Shown piece after piece: positions 1 to 7,937 of a stretch of 64,000 nucleotides of DNA. The stretch comes from CAYHPY01 sp964358485 (GTDB lineage: Bacteria; Elusimicrobiota; Elusimicrobia; UBA1565; UBA9628). The stretch is taken from assembly GCA_964358485.1 (NCBI GenBank), contig CAYHPY010000003.1:55906-119905 (forward strand), given 5' to 3'. Each line of letters begins with the position of its first letter. Within the stretch, counting starts at the first letter, position 1. The translations under genes were made by a program, and so were the position numbers. The notes below the pieces were generated by a model. It worked only from the letters and a program-made list of their open reading frames with translations. It did no database searches and was not told where the DNA came from.

Positions 1-150
1 TTCGAAGAAAATCCTTTGGCGGGAATTTCCCCGCGCGAAAGCATGGTATATGGCGCCTTGGTGATGAATTCGAGGTTGTCGTCCCATACTATATATACGA
101 GTGAGGGGGGTAAAAGGTTCCCGAAAGAGAGAACTCTCGTCGAGAGCGGT

Positions 151-177
151 AAGTCAAGCAAGTCAAGTAAGTCAACC
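151..177. repeat. Three tandem 9-bp repeats upstream of the CNNM gene
   Basis: AAGTCAAGC, AAGTCAAGT and AAGTCAACC follow one another directly, ending 23 bp before the -10 box of the next gene. The spacing would suit an operator overlapping the -35 region, but no function can be read from the sequence. Confidence 0.6.
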
Positions 178-200
178 ACCGGCACCAACCGGGGAATAGG

Positions 201-206
201 TATAAT
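201..206 (+). promoter_or_regulatory. -10 box of a leaderless promoter (CNNM-EIIA gene)
   Basis: A perfect TATAAT ends 6 nt before the ATG at 213, so transcription should start at or next to the A of the ATG. No Shine-Dalgarno sequence precedes the gene and no clear -35 box is visible. Confidence 0.6.
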
Positions 207-212
207 CGGCCC

Positions 213-1727
213 ATGGTCGGGGTATTGCTCGCGACGTCCATCGTCCTTTTGGGGGTTAACGCCGTATTCGTGCTGGTGGAGTTCGCCTTGGTGCGGGTGC
301 GGGCTTCGCGCATCGAGATGCTGGCGCGGCGCGGCAACGCCCGTGCGGTCCAGGTTCAGGAGATTTTGGGGCGCCTGGATTTCTACCTGGCGGTCCTCCA
401 GATGGGCATCACCATCGTGTCCCTGGCGTTGGGGTGGATCGGCGAGCCGGCCCTCGCCCAATTGGTGGCCGGAGGCTTTCGCTTTCTGGGCGTTCAAGCC
501 TCTCCGGAAGTCCTCCATGGGCTTTCTTTTGCCTTGGCGCTGGCGCTTTTGTCTTTCGCGCACATTGTTTTTGGGGAATTAGTCCCTCGGTCCATCGGAA
601 TCCAGTTGGCGGAGTTCGTTTCCCTTTGGGGCGCGCTTCCTCTCAAGATGCTGGCCCTCAGCCTCAGGCTGCCGGTGGCTTTCATGTCCTGGGTCTCGGT
701 CGGGATTTTGAGGATCATGGGATTTAAGCCCGCGGCGGAATCGGAATCCATCGTTTCCGAGGAGGAAATGCGCATCCTTCTTTCCGAAACGCAGGAACAA
801 GGCTCCCTGCCGCTGGAGCGGCTTCTGCTTCTGGAAAATCTCTTTGATCTGGGCTCGACCAAGGTGGGCGACGTCATGGTCCCGTTGGACAAGGCCGCGT
901 TCCTGAGCCTGGGAAAACCTTGGGCGGAGAACATGGAAATCGCACGGGCCCGGCGTTTCTCCCGGTACCCGTTGTGCGCCGACGGCCTTGAGTCCATCGT
1001 TGGTTTCGTGCACGTCAAAGACCTTCTCCTGGCCGCCCCCTCCGACGGCGCCGCCGATCTCAAGACCCTGCGCCGGGACCTGCCCGAGGTTTTGGACACC
1101 GATCCCTTGGAAAAACACCTGAAGGTGTTTCCGGACCGAGGCACCCACATGGCGCTGGTCCGCAACGCCGGGGGCCAGGCCGTGGGAATCGTCACCCTGG
1201 AGGACATCGTCGAGGAGATCATCGGCGAGGTCCACGACGAGTTCGACCTTCCCCAGGCTTGGTCGCTGTCGGGAATCGTCGTTCCCGGGGCGGTCACGGT
1301 CCAAATGCTGGCCTCCGACCGGCAGACGGCGATCTTTCAGTTGCTGGCGCGGCTGAAGGCGGCTTGCCCGGAAATCGATGAGGCCGAGACCTTCAAGGCG
1401 GTTTGGGACCGGGAGCTTAAATTTTCCAGCGCCGTCGGGCGCGGCATCGCCGTTCCCCACGCCCGCCTGCCGGGCCTGTCCAAGCCCCTGATCGCGGTCG
1501 GGCGTTTCGCCAAGCCCGTTCCGTTTCCCGCGCCGGACAACATCCCCGTCCGGCTGGTCTTTTTGATCCTGACCCCGGCCGCGGTTCCGATTCTCCAGCT
1601 CAAGATTCTTTCCCGGATCGCCTCCTTGGCCACCAACGATAACTTGCGCCGGAAGCTCATGCGGTCCAAGACCGCAGAATCCCTGCTCAACACCCTGCAA
1701 ACCGCGGACACCATGATGTCCGTCTGA
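213..1727 (+). CDS. CNNM/DUF21-CBS membrane protein fused to a PTS EIIA-like domain
   Basis: 504 aa. Residues about 1-180 form a DUF21 (CNNM/hemolysin-C type) membrane domain with several hydrophobic helices (first at 3-25). Residues about 210-345 form a CBS pair containing GFVHVKDLL and GIVTLEDIVEEIIGEV. In CorC/HlyC relatives a CorC_HlyC domain follows. Here about 130 residues of PTS EIIA type 2 (fructose/nitrogen type) follow instead, with the phosphoacceptor motif GRGIAVPHAR (His416). CNNM proteins are linked to Mg2+/divalent cation transport, and EIIA domains receive phosphate from HPr. Control of ion transport by phosphotransfer is therefore a reasonable inference, not shown. The ATG lies 6 nt after TATAAT, suggesting leaderless translation. 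Stand-alone, upstream of hemE. Confidence 0.85.
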   Translation: MVGVLLATSIVLLGVNAVFVLVEFALVRVRASRIEMLARRGNARAVQVQEILGRLDFYLAVLQMGITIVSLALGWIGEPALAQLVAGGFRFLGVQASPEVLHGLSFALALALLSFAHIVFGELVPRSIGIQLAEFVSLWGALPLKMLALSLRLPVAFMSWVSVGILRIMGFKPAAESESIVSEEEMRILLSETQEQGSLPLERLLLLENLFDLGSTKVGDVMVPLDKAAFLSLGKPWAENMEIARARRFSRYPLCADGLESIVGFVHVKDLLLAAPSDGAADLKTLRRDLPEVLDTDPLEKHLKVFPDRGTHMALVRNAGGQAVGIVTLEDIVEEIIGEVHDEFDLPQAWSLSGIVVPGAVTVQMLASDRQTAIFQLLARLKAACPEIDEAETFKAVWDRELKFSSAVGRGIAVPHARLPGLSKPLIAVGRFAKPVPFPAPDNIPVRLVFLILTPAAVPILQLKILSRIASLATNDNLRRKLMRSKTAESLLNTLQTADTMMSV

Positions 1728-1730
1728 CTT

Positions 1731-1739
1731 TGGTAAAAT
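1731..1739 (+). promoter_or_regulatory. Extended -10 promoter of hemE
   Basis: TGGTAAAAT fits an extended -10 (TGn plus TAAAAT). The predicted transcription start lies about 4 nt before the ATG at 1750, giving an almost leaderless mRNA. Confidence 0.45.
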
Positions 1740-1749
1740 GGAGCCCTCC

Positions 1750-2784
1750 ATGAAACCCGTCGACCCCGCCAAGGACCGTTTTTTAAGAGCCTGCCGCCGC
1801 CTCCCGGTGGACCGGGTCCCCGTCTGGTTCATGCGCCAGGCCGGGCGCTACATGGCCGCCTATCGAAAGCTCCGCGAGCGGCACTCCATCCTGGAGTTGG
1901 CCCGGTCGCCCGAGCTGGCCTGCACGGTGACCCTTCAGCCGGTCCGGGCCATGGGCTTTGACGCCGCGATCCTGTTCTCCGACATCCTGATGCCGGCCAA
2001 GCCCCTGGGGATCAATCTGGAGTTTTCTCCCGGCCCCAAGATTTCCAACCCCATCCGCTCGGCCGCTGACGTCCGCCGCCTGCGGGATTTCGAGCCGGCC
2101 GAGGATTTGGCGTTCGTCGGTGAAGCGGCCCGCTTGGTCGTCCGCGATTTGGCGGGGCGCGTGCCCTTGATCGGATTCGCCGGAGCCCCCTTCACCTTGG
2201 CCAGCTATTTGATCGAAGGCGGCGGCAGCAAGGATTACCTGCAAACCAAGTTGTTCATGAACGCCCAGCCCGCGGCCTGGGACGCGCTCATGCGCAAGCT
2301 CTGCCGGGTGACGACGGGCTATCTCAAGATGCAGGCCGACGCCGGAGCCTCCGCCCTCCAGCTTTTCGATTCCTGGGCAGGTGTGCTCACGCCCGATCAA
2401 TATCGGAAACAGGTCCTGCCTCATTCCCGCCGCCTGATCGCCTCCCTCAAGCCCCTGGGCGTGCCTGTGATCCATTTCGGCACTGGAACGGGGACTTTTT
2501 TGGAGGATTTCGCCTCCGCCGGCGGCGACGTGGTCGGCGTGGATTGGCGGGTGGAACTGGACTCGGCGTTCAAGACCGTCGGTCCGCGCGCCGTCCAGGG
2601 CAACCTGGAGCCGGGCTTCCTGTTCGGGCCCCTGCCGGTTCTTAAAAAAGAAATCCGCCGCATCCTAAGCATCGCCGGCAAGCGCCGGGGCTTTATCTTC
2701 AACCTCGGCCACGGGGTTCTGCCGAAGACTCCCGAGGCTTATGTCCGCCGGGCCGTGGAGTGGATTCACGCCTTTCGCCCATGA
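1750..2784 (+). CDS. hemE: Uroporphyrinogen decarboxylase
   Basis: 344 aa, the usual length. HemE decarboxylates uroporphyrinogen III to coproporphyrinogen III in the cytoplasm. Family signatures are present: PVWFMRQAGRYM near the N-terminus (substrate-binding Arg), FSDILMPAKPLG with the catalytic Asp, and GFAGAPFTLASYLIEGGGSK. An ATG at 1738 also exists but overlaps the -10 box TAAAAT. The ATG at 1750 follows it by 10 nt and has GGAG 5 nt before it, so I prefer 1750. The gene overlaps hemY by 4 nt (ATGA), so the two heme-pathway steps are translationally coupled. Heme demand here is high, given the multiheme cytochromes at 50-60 kb. Confidence 0.95.
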   Translation: MKPVDPAKDRFLRACRRLPVDRVPVWFMRQAGRYMAAYRKLRERHSILELARSPELACTVTLQPVRAMGFDAAILFSDILMPAKPLGINLEFSPGPKISNPIRSAADVRRLRDFEPAEDLAFVGEAARLVVRDLAGRVPLIGFAGAPFTLASYLIEGGGSKDYLQTKLFMNAQPAAWDALMRKLCRVTTGYLKMQADAGASALQLFDSWAGVLTPDQYRKQVLPHSRRLIASLKPLGVPVIHFGTGTGTFLEDFASAGGDVVGVDWRVELDSAFKTVGPRAVQGNLEPGFLFGPLPVLKKEIRRILSIAGKRRGFIFNLGHGVLPKTPEAYVRRAVEWIHAFRP

Positions 2785-4202
2785 GGCAAGCCCGCATCGT
2801 TGTTCTGGGCGCTGGCGTCACGGGCCTGACCTGCGCCCACGAGATCCAGAAGAAGGCCAAGGCCTCCGGAAACGCCGTGGAGGTCGTGGTCCTGGAGGCC
2901 TCCGGGCGCGTGGGCGGGAAAATCCTGACCGAGATCAGGGACGGAGTGACCTACGAGGCCGGGCCGGATTCCTTCATCTCGCTCAAGCCCCAAGGCCTGG
3001 AGCTGGCGCGGGAGCTGGGCTTGGAATCCTCCTTGATGCCCAGCGACCCGGGTCACACCGATCTTTTCGTTTTCTCGCGGGGGCGGATGCGGCGCATGCC
3101 GGCGGGCCTCAAGCTGGTGGTGCCCTCGCGCCTGATTCCGTTTTTGATGACCGACGTGCTGAGCTGGCTGGGAAAGCTCCGGGTGGGCCTGGAGCCCTTC
3201 ATCCCGGCCGGTTCGACGGAGGTCGACGAGTCCCTGGGCCAATTTCTCCGTCGCCGCCTGGGCCGCGAGGCCTTGGAACGGATCGCCGCGCCGCTGTTGG
3301 CGGGCATCTACGCCGGGGACCCCGAAGCCCTGAGCCTGGACAGCACCTTCCCCCAGCTCCGGGAGATGGAGCGCCAGGGGGGCCTCATCCGCAGCGCCCG
3401 GCGCAAGGTCGCCGGCGGCGCCAAGGCCTCCGGGGGTTTTTCGATGTTCGTGAGCCTCAAGGGCGGGATGTCGCGGATGACCGAGGAACTGCGGCGGGGC
3501 CTGCCGGAAGGTCATGTCGTTTTGGATTCGCCGGTGACCCGCATCGAGCGGCGCGGCGAATATTGGCGGGTGCACGCCAAGGGCGGGACCTTCACCGCCG
3601 ACGCGGTGGTTTCCACCCTCCCCGCCCACGCCGCCGCGGGGGTGTTGGAGGAGCAGGATCTGGAGCTGGCCTGCGTCCTGCGGGAGATTCCTTTCGCGTC
3701 CACGGCCACGGCGTCTTTGTTGTTCGGCCGCAAGGGCTTTCCCCGGTCCCTCAAGGGCTACGGTTTCATCGTGCCCCGGACCGAGGGCAAGTCCATCAGC
3801 GCGGCCACCTACGTTTCCTCCAAATTTCCGGCCCGGGTGCCCGACGGGAAGGTCCTGGTGCGCTGTTTCATCGGCGGGGCCGGCCGCGAGGCGCCCGCGC
3901 TTCAGGCCGAGCCCTTAATCGCGGCGCTGGCGCGGACCGAATTGGGCGAAATGCTTTCCCTGGGTGGGACGGAGCCCGAGCATGTCCAGGTGTATCGTTG
4001 GCCCTCGTCCAATCCCCAGTACACCGTGGGCCACGCCATGCGCCTCAAGCGCATCGAGTCCTGCGTCAAAGGGCACCGGGGCTTGATCCTGGCGGGTTGT
4101 TCCTACCGGGGGGTGGGGATTCCGGATTGCATTCAATCGGGGCGGGCCGCCGCCGCCAAGGCCCTGGCGGCCCTTGAGTCCAAACAGGCGGGCGTCGTCT
4201 AA
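2781..4202 (+). CDS. hemY: Protoporphyrinogen/coproporphyrinogen oxidase, HemY type
   Basis: 473 aa. FAD-dependent oxidase of the HemY/PgoX family, which oxidises proto- or coproporphyrinogen late in heme synthesis. The N-terminus has the Rossmann FAD motif VVLGAGVTGLTCAHE, followed by the E-x-GRVGGKI segment (EASGRVGGKI). The C-terminus has the second FAD contact, GLILAGCSYRGVGIPDCI, typical of PPOX proteins. The start at 2781 overlaps the hemE stop (ATGA). An upstream in-frame ATG at 2760 lies inside hemE and is unlikely. Whether this organism uses the protoporphyrin or the coproporphyrin route cannot be told without hemH/hemQ, which are not in the window. Confidence 0.9.
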   Translation: MRQARIVVLGAGVTGLTCAHEIQKKAKASGNAVEVVVLEASGRVGGKILTEIRDGVTYEAGPDSFISLKPQGLELARELGLESSLMPSDPGHTDLFVFSRGRMRRMPAGLKLVVPSRLIPFLMTDVLSWLGKLRVGLEPFIPAGSTEVDESLGQFLRRRLGREALERIAAPLLAGIYAGDPEALSLDSTFPQLREMERQGGLIRSARRKVAGGAKASGGFSMFVSLKGGMSRMTEELRRGLPEGHVVLDSPVTRIERRGEYWRVHAKGGTFTADAVVSTLPAHAAAGVLEEQDLELACVLREIPFASTATASLLFGRKGFPRSLKGYGFIVPRTEGKSISAATYVSSKFPARVPDGKVLVRCFIGGAGREAPALQAEPLIAALARTELGEMLSLGGTEPEHVQVYRWPSSNPQYTVGHAMRLKRIESCVKGHRGLILAGCSYRGVGIPDCIQSGRAAAAKALAALESKQAGVV

Positions 4203-4214
4203 AAGGAGAAATCG

Positions 4215-4844
4215 ATGATTTTTATGCAGGAGGATTTCATTCGTTTGGGAGTGTCCCTGGCCCTGGGGACGGCCATCGGCCTGGAGCGCGAGGTCAGCGA
4301 CAAGGCCGCGGGCTTGCGCACCAACGTCTTCATCGCCTTGGGCTCGACCCTGTTTACCTTGGTTTCGCTCCGCTTTCCCCATGATCCGGCCCGCATCGCC
4401 GCGCAGATCGTCAGCGGCATCGGCTTCATTGGCGCGGGCTCGATCCTGCGGGAAGGCGAGCGCGTCACGGGCCTGACCACAGCCGCCACCATCTGGACCG
4501 TGGCGGCCATCGGCATGGCGGTCGGCTACGGCCATTTCACCATGGCGTGCCTGGCCACCGCCGGCGCCCTTTTCATCCAGTTGGCCTTCACCAACGTCGA
4601 CATCTGGATCGACGACATCCGCGAGCGCCACAACTTCCGGATCGTGACCCGGCTGGACAACTCCGCCATGGAGGAGGTCTCCCGCATTTTCCGCGAGGGC
4701 AAGGTCCGCATCATGAAAAAGAAGCTCATGAAGCGCCAGGACACTTTCGTCAGCGAGTGGCGCACCTCCGGCTCCCGGGACAGCCAACAACGGGTCCTCA
4801 AGCGCCTTCTTGAGAACCCCGCCGTCCTCGAGGTCACCTACTAG
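4215..4844 (+). CDS. MgtC/SapB family inner-membrane protein
   Basis: 209 aa. The N-terminal ~130 residues form the MgtC/SapB membrane domain. The family pattern LGxxIGLEREVSDKAAGLRT is near the start, and GIGFIGAGSILREG and VTGLTTAATIWTVAAIG follow, covering four or more helices. The C-terminal ~75 residues are a small soluble, ACT-like domain. Family members affect Mg2+-limited growth and ATPase activity; the role here is not known. A good Shine-Dalgarno (AAAAGGAG) precedes the ATG, and the gene is 12 nt after hemY. Its stop codon overlaps the GTG start of rlmN by one base. Confidence 0.9.
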   Translation: MIFMQEDFIRLGVSLALGTAIGLEREVSDKAAGLRTNVFIALGSTLFTLVSLRFPHDPARIAAQIVSGIGFIGAGSILREGERVTGLTTAATIWTVAAIGMAVGYGHFTMACLATAGALFIQLAFTNVDIWIDDIRERHNFRIVTRLDNSAMEEVSRIFREGKVRIMKKKLMKRQDTFVSEWRTSGSRDSQQRVLKRLLENPAVLEVTY

Positions 4845-5896
4845 TGGACCTCGGCCGCCTTTCCGCGGCCCTCAAGGAACTCGGGGCTCCGGCCTATCGC
4901 CTGGACCAAATCCGCCAAGGGGTGTTCCGCGAAGGCGCCTCCTCCTATGAGGACCTGGGCGTTCTGCCCGCTCCCCTGCGCATGCAGTTGGGGCTCAAGG
5001 TTCCGCTCATGAGCCATCGGCTCAAGGAACTGGCGGTTTCCGCGGACGGTACCCGCAAGGCCGCGCTGGAGCTATCCGACGGCAAGCTCATCGAGACCGT
5101 GCTCATGCGCCCGACCAGCCGCCGCTGGACCACATGCATCTCCAGCCAGGTCGGCTGCGCCATCGCCTGCACCTTTTGCGCCACCGGGCTCATGGGACTT
5201 TCGCGCAACCTCACGCCGGAGGAGATCACCGATCAGGTTCTTTTCTGGAGACAGCACATGAAGCGCGAGCGGCTCGAGGGCCCGTTGTCCAACGTGGTCT
5301 ACATGGGCATGGGGGAGCCCTTCGCCAATTACCAGAACGTGGCCCAAAGCCTGACGACCCTCATGGACCCGCGGCAATTCGGCCTGGGGGCCCGGCACAT
5401 CTCGGTGTCCACCTCCGGTCTGGTCCCGCAGATCGAACGCTTCGCCGACGAATTTCCCCAGGTCAACCTGGCCCTTTCCCTGCACGCGCCCTCCGACGCC
5501 CTCCGGACGCGGCTGGTCCCCTTGAACAAGGCCTATCCCCTGGCGGAACTGGCCTCGGCCATGAGAAAGTACCTGTCCCGGAGCCGCCGGAAGGTTTTCG
5601 TGGAGTACGTCCTCCTGAAGGGGGAAAACGATTCCACCTCCCACGCCTGGGCATTGGCGGAATACCTGCGGGGCGTGAGCAATCCTTCTCTTCTGCACGT
5701 CAACCTCATCCTTTTTAATCCCACCGACACCCCGCATGAGGCCTCCACCGAGGACGCCGCCCGGAAATTCCAGGAGGTCCTCAAGGCCAAGGGGTTCCCT
5801 TCGACCGTCCGTAAAAACCTCGGACGGGACATCCAGGGGGCCTGCGGGCAGTTGGTCCGCAACCCCAAGCTTGCGAAGCCTCGTCGGCAATTGTAA
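4844..5896 (+). CDS. rlmN: 23S rRNA (adenine2503-C2)/tRNA A37 methyltransferase RlmN
   Basis: 350 aa, start GTG overlapping the mgtC stop. RlmN is a radical SAM enzyme that methylates C2 of A2503 in 23S rRNA and A37 in some tRNAs. The radical SAM cysteines are in CAIACTFCATGLMG, followed by the SAM-binding motif MGMGEPFANYQN. The methyl-carrying cysteine is in the C-terminal segment GRDIQGACGQL. The N-terminal helical domain (LKELGAPAYRLDQIRQGVF) is the usual RNA-binding part. Length and order match the family, with nothing unusual. Confidence 0.95.
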   Translation: MDLGRLSAALKELGAPAYRLDQIRQGVFREGASSYEDLGVLPAPLRMQLGLKVPLMSHRLKELAVSADGTRKAALELSDGKLIETVLMRPTSRRWTTCISSQVGCAIACTFCATGLMGLSRNLTPEEITDQVLFWRQHMKRERLEGPLSNVVYMGMGEPFANYQNVAQSLTTLMDPRQFGLGARHISVSTSGLVPQIERFADEFPQVNLALSLHAPSDALRTRLVPLNKAYPLAELASAMRKYLSRSRRKVFVEYVLLKGENDSTSHAWALAEYLRGVSNPSLLHVNLILFNPTDTPHEASTEDAARKFQEVLKAKGFPSTVRKNLGRDIQGACGQLVRNPKLAKPRRQL

Positions 5897-5909
5897 CAAT
5901 CACTCACCC

Positions 5910-6422
5910 ATGACCCAGGAGCGCGAAGACCAGGATCCCTTGAGCTTGAAGACGCGGCCCAGCCGCGCCCGCTACGACAAGGTCTGGCACGAGCTTGACC
6001 GCAAATGGCGGCGGCGGGAGCCGCGGGCCGACCGCCTTCAGCGGGAGATCGTGGACGCCCTGTGGGACGCTTTTTACGAAAATCCCTATTCCTGGTGCGG
6101 GTTCTACGTCCTCGCCCCGGACCGTTCCCAGTTGAACTTGGGACCCCACCGGGACAAGCCCGCCTGCACCCCGCTGTCCTTGACCGGGGTCTGCGGAACC
6201 GCCTTGTCCACCGGCAAGACCCAGATCATCGCCGACGTCAAATCCCAGGTCAACCACATCGAATGCGATCCCGCCAATCTCTCCGAGATCGCCGTGCCCG
6301 TTTTCAACAAGGATGGAAAAGTCTGGGCGGTCCTGGACGTCGACAGCCGGCTCCCCGCCGCCTTCGACGAGATGGACCAGCGGTGGCTGGAACGGATCGT
6401 CAAGGTTTTTCAGCTCGCCTAA
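5910..6422 (+). CDS. GAF-domain protein of the free methionine-(R)-sulfoxide reductase type
   Basis: 170 aa, a single GAF domain. Two conserved cysteine motifs of the fRMsr family are visible, GVCGTAL (resolving Cys) and HIECD (catalytic Cys), followed by SEIAVPVF and AVLDVDS. These enzymes reduce free methionine-R-sulfoxide using thioredoxin. The ~45-residue N-terminal extension, rich in Arg and Asp, is longer than in the E. coli protein. The start at 5910 follows the -10-like TAACAAT by 9 nt with no Shine-Dalgarno, so the mRNA may be nearly leaderless. A hairpin at 6438-6471 follows the gene. Confidence 0.8.
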   Translation: MTQEREDQDPLSLKTRPSRARYDKVWHELDRKWRRREPRADRLQREIVDALWDAFYENPYSWCGFYVLAPDRSQLNLGPHRDKPACTPLSLTGVCGTALSTGKTQIIADVKSQVNHIECDPANLSEIAVPVFNKDGKVWAVLDVDSRLPAAFDEMDQRWLERIVKVFQLA

Positions 6423-6437
6423 TCGTCGGGAAACGGT

Positions 6438-6471
6438 GCGCCCCCCGGTCCCTTGCGGAACCGGAGGGCGC
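6438..6471 (+). terminator. GC-rich hairpin after the GAF gene
   Basis: Arms GCGCCC (6438-6443) and GGGCGC (6466-6471), with an inner pairing CCGGT/ACCGG and a ~10-nt loop. There is no clear U-run after it, so it may be a rho-dependent or weak terminator. Confidence 0.45.
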
Positions 6472-6524
6472 TTGGTCGCGGTGTCGTTGTCGTTGCCGTT
6501 GTCGCGCGAGAGCCGCCTAAGCAG

Positions 6525-7868
6525 TTGAGATCGCTAAGAATAGTCTACACGAAACCCATCACAAAAATATTTCGTGATTTGGCCGCTTTGAGCGCGGCCG
6601 CGTTTCTGGCCTGGCCGTCCGAAGCCGCGGAGCCGGCCCCGGAGCCGCGGGCGCCGTCGGGGGCGGGCCTGTTCTATCCGGCCGAGCCCAAGCGCCTAGC
6701 CGACCTGGTCAAGCGCCTCCTGGCCTCCGAGCGGCCTCGGCGGGGAGAGGCTCCCGCCGGGAAAATTATCGGTTTGCTCGTGCCGCACGCGGGCCTGGAG
6801 TTCACCGGGGCCGCCGCCGCCCGCGCCTACGCCTTGCTTGCCAAGGACGGCTACGACGCCGTCGTCATTCTGGGCGCGGCCCACCGCGGAGCATTCGACG
6901 GCGCGGCCATCTACCCCGGCCCTTACGCCACGCCGGAGGGCACCCTGCCTTATGACCGGCGCTTGGCCCGGGCCCTGGTCGAGGCCGATCCGCTTTTCCG
7001 CTTGGACGCCGGCGCCCATGAGGGTGAGCAGGCCGTGGAGCTCCAGGTTCCCTTTCTGCGGCGGAGGCTGGGCGCAGTTCCGACTCTTGGGATCCTTCTT
7101 TCGACGCAGGAGCTCCATGAGTACCAACGGGTGGGAGAAATTTTGGCCAAGGCGCTCAAAGGCCGCCGCGCCTTGATCGTCGCCTCCTCGGACCTGGCGC
7201 AATTTCCCTCCGGGGCCGACGCCGACCGCCTGGATGCCTCCAATCTTCTGGCCCTTTCGGCCCTGGATCCGGAGCTTCTTTGGAAGGCCAACCGCCTGCA
7301 GGCGGCCCGCGGGGTGCCGGATTTAAAGGCCTCTTTTTGCGGCGAGGCCGCGGTCGGCGCGATGCTCGCCGCCGTCCGGGCCCTAGGAGCCGCCGACTCC
7401 CGGGTGGTGGCGCGCCTAAATTCCGGGGACGCGGTCTCCGAGCGGGACTACAAACATGTCGTGGGCCACGCGGCGATGGTATTTATGAAAACCCCCCGAA
7501 AGTCCCCGGACCCCATGGGGGTCTCGGAGGCCGATGGCCGGAAGTTGGTGGCTGCGGCTCGAGGAGTCGTGGAAAAAGCCCTGAGTTCGGGAGAAGTCCC
7601 GGCGCCCGGCCTTTCCGAGGTCCCAAGATTCAACCTGCCGGGAGCCGTCTCCGTTTCCCTGCGCGCCCCCGGCGGGGCCGAGTTCGGGAGGGCGGCCGAC
7701 GACCAGGAGGAAAGTTCGTTGTTGGAATCCACGGTCCGAAACGCCCTCCGCGCGGCCCGGGCCGCCAAGGACGGCGGCTTGGAAGCGGAGGCGGTGAGGC
7801 TGCTGCGTCTGAGCGTGAGCGTCCGCCCGGCCCGTCCGGGGGGCCAGGCGCTGGAATTCTCGGAATAA
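6525..7868 (+). CDS. MEMO1-family protein with degenerate AMMECR1-like C-terminus, probably exported
   Basis: About 447 aa from the TTG at 6525. A TTG at 6579 and one at 6453 are alternatives, and no good Shine-Dalgarno decides between them. After a short basic/hydrophobic N-terminus ending near AWPSEAAEP, residues about 45-330 form a MEMO (AmmeMemoRadiSam system protein B) domain. It contains GLLVPHAGLEFTG, the segment GAAHRGAFDG and IVASSDLAQF, which carry the His/Asp/Ser positions of the family. The last ~110 residues resemble an AMMECR1 domain in layout but lack the LRGCIG motif, so this part looks inactive. No radical SAM (AmmeMemoRadiSam) partner is adjacent. Biochemical function is unknown. 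Confidence 0.75.
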   Translation: MRSLRIVYTKPITKIFRDLAALSAAAFLAWPSEAAEPAPEPRAPSGAGLFYPAEPKRLADLVKRLLASERPRRGEAPAGKIIGLLVPHAGLEFTGAAAARAYALLAKDGYDAVVILGAAHRGAFDGAAIYPGPYATPEGTLPYDRRLARALVEADPLFRLDAGAHEGEQAVELQVPFLRRRLGAVPTLGILLSTQELHEYQRVGEILAKALKGRRALIVASSDLAQFPSGADADRLDASNLLALSALDPELLWKANRLQAARGVPDLKASFCGEAAVGAMLAAVRALGAADSRVVARLNSGDAVSERDYKHVVGHAAMVFMKTPRKSPDPMGVSEADGRKLVAAARGVVEKALSSGEVPAPGLSEVPRFNLPGAVSVSLRAPGGAEFGRAADDQEESSLLESTVRNALRAARAAKDGGLEAEAVRLLRLSVSVRPARPGGQALEFSE

Positions 7869-7902
7869 ATCCGTCCCGAATCGGACCCCCTTGACGCAAC
7901 CC

Positions 7903-7931
7903 TTGACGAAAACTAGACGTAAAGCTATCCT
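7903..7931 (+). promoter_or_regulatory. Sigma-70 type promoter of fic (leaderless)
   Basis: TTGACG (7903-7908), a 17-bp spacer, and TATCCT (7926-7931). Six nt separate the -10 box from the ATG at 7938, so transcription should begin at the start codon. This is the best complete promoter of this architecture in the window. Confidence 0.75.
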
Positions 7932-7937
7932 ATTGGC

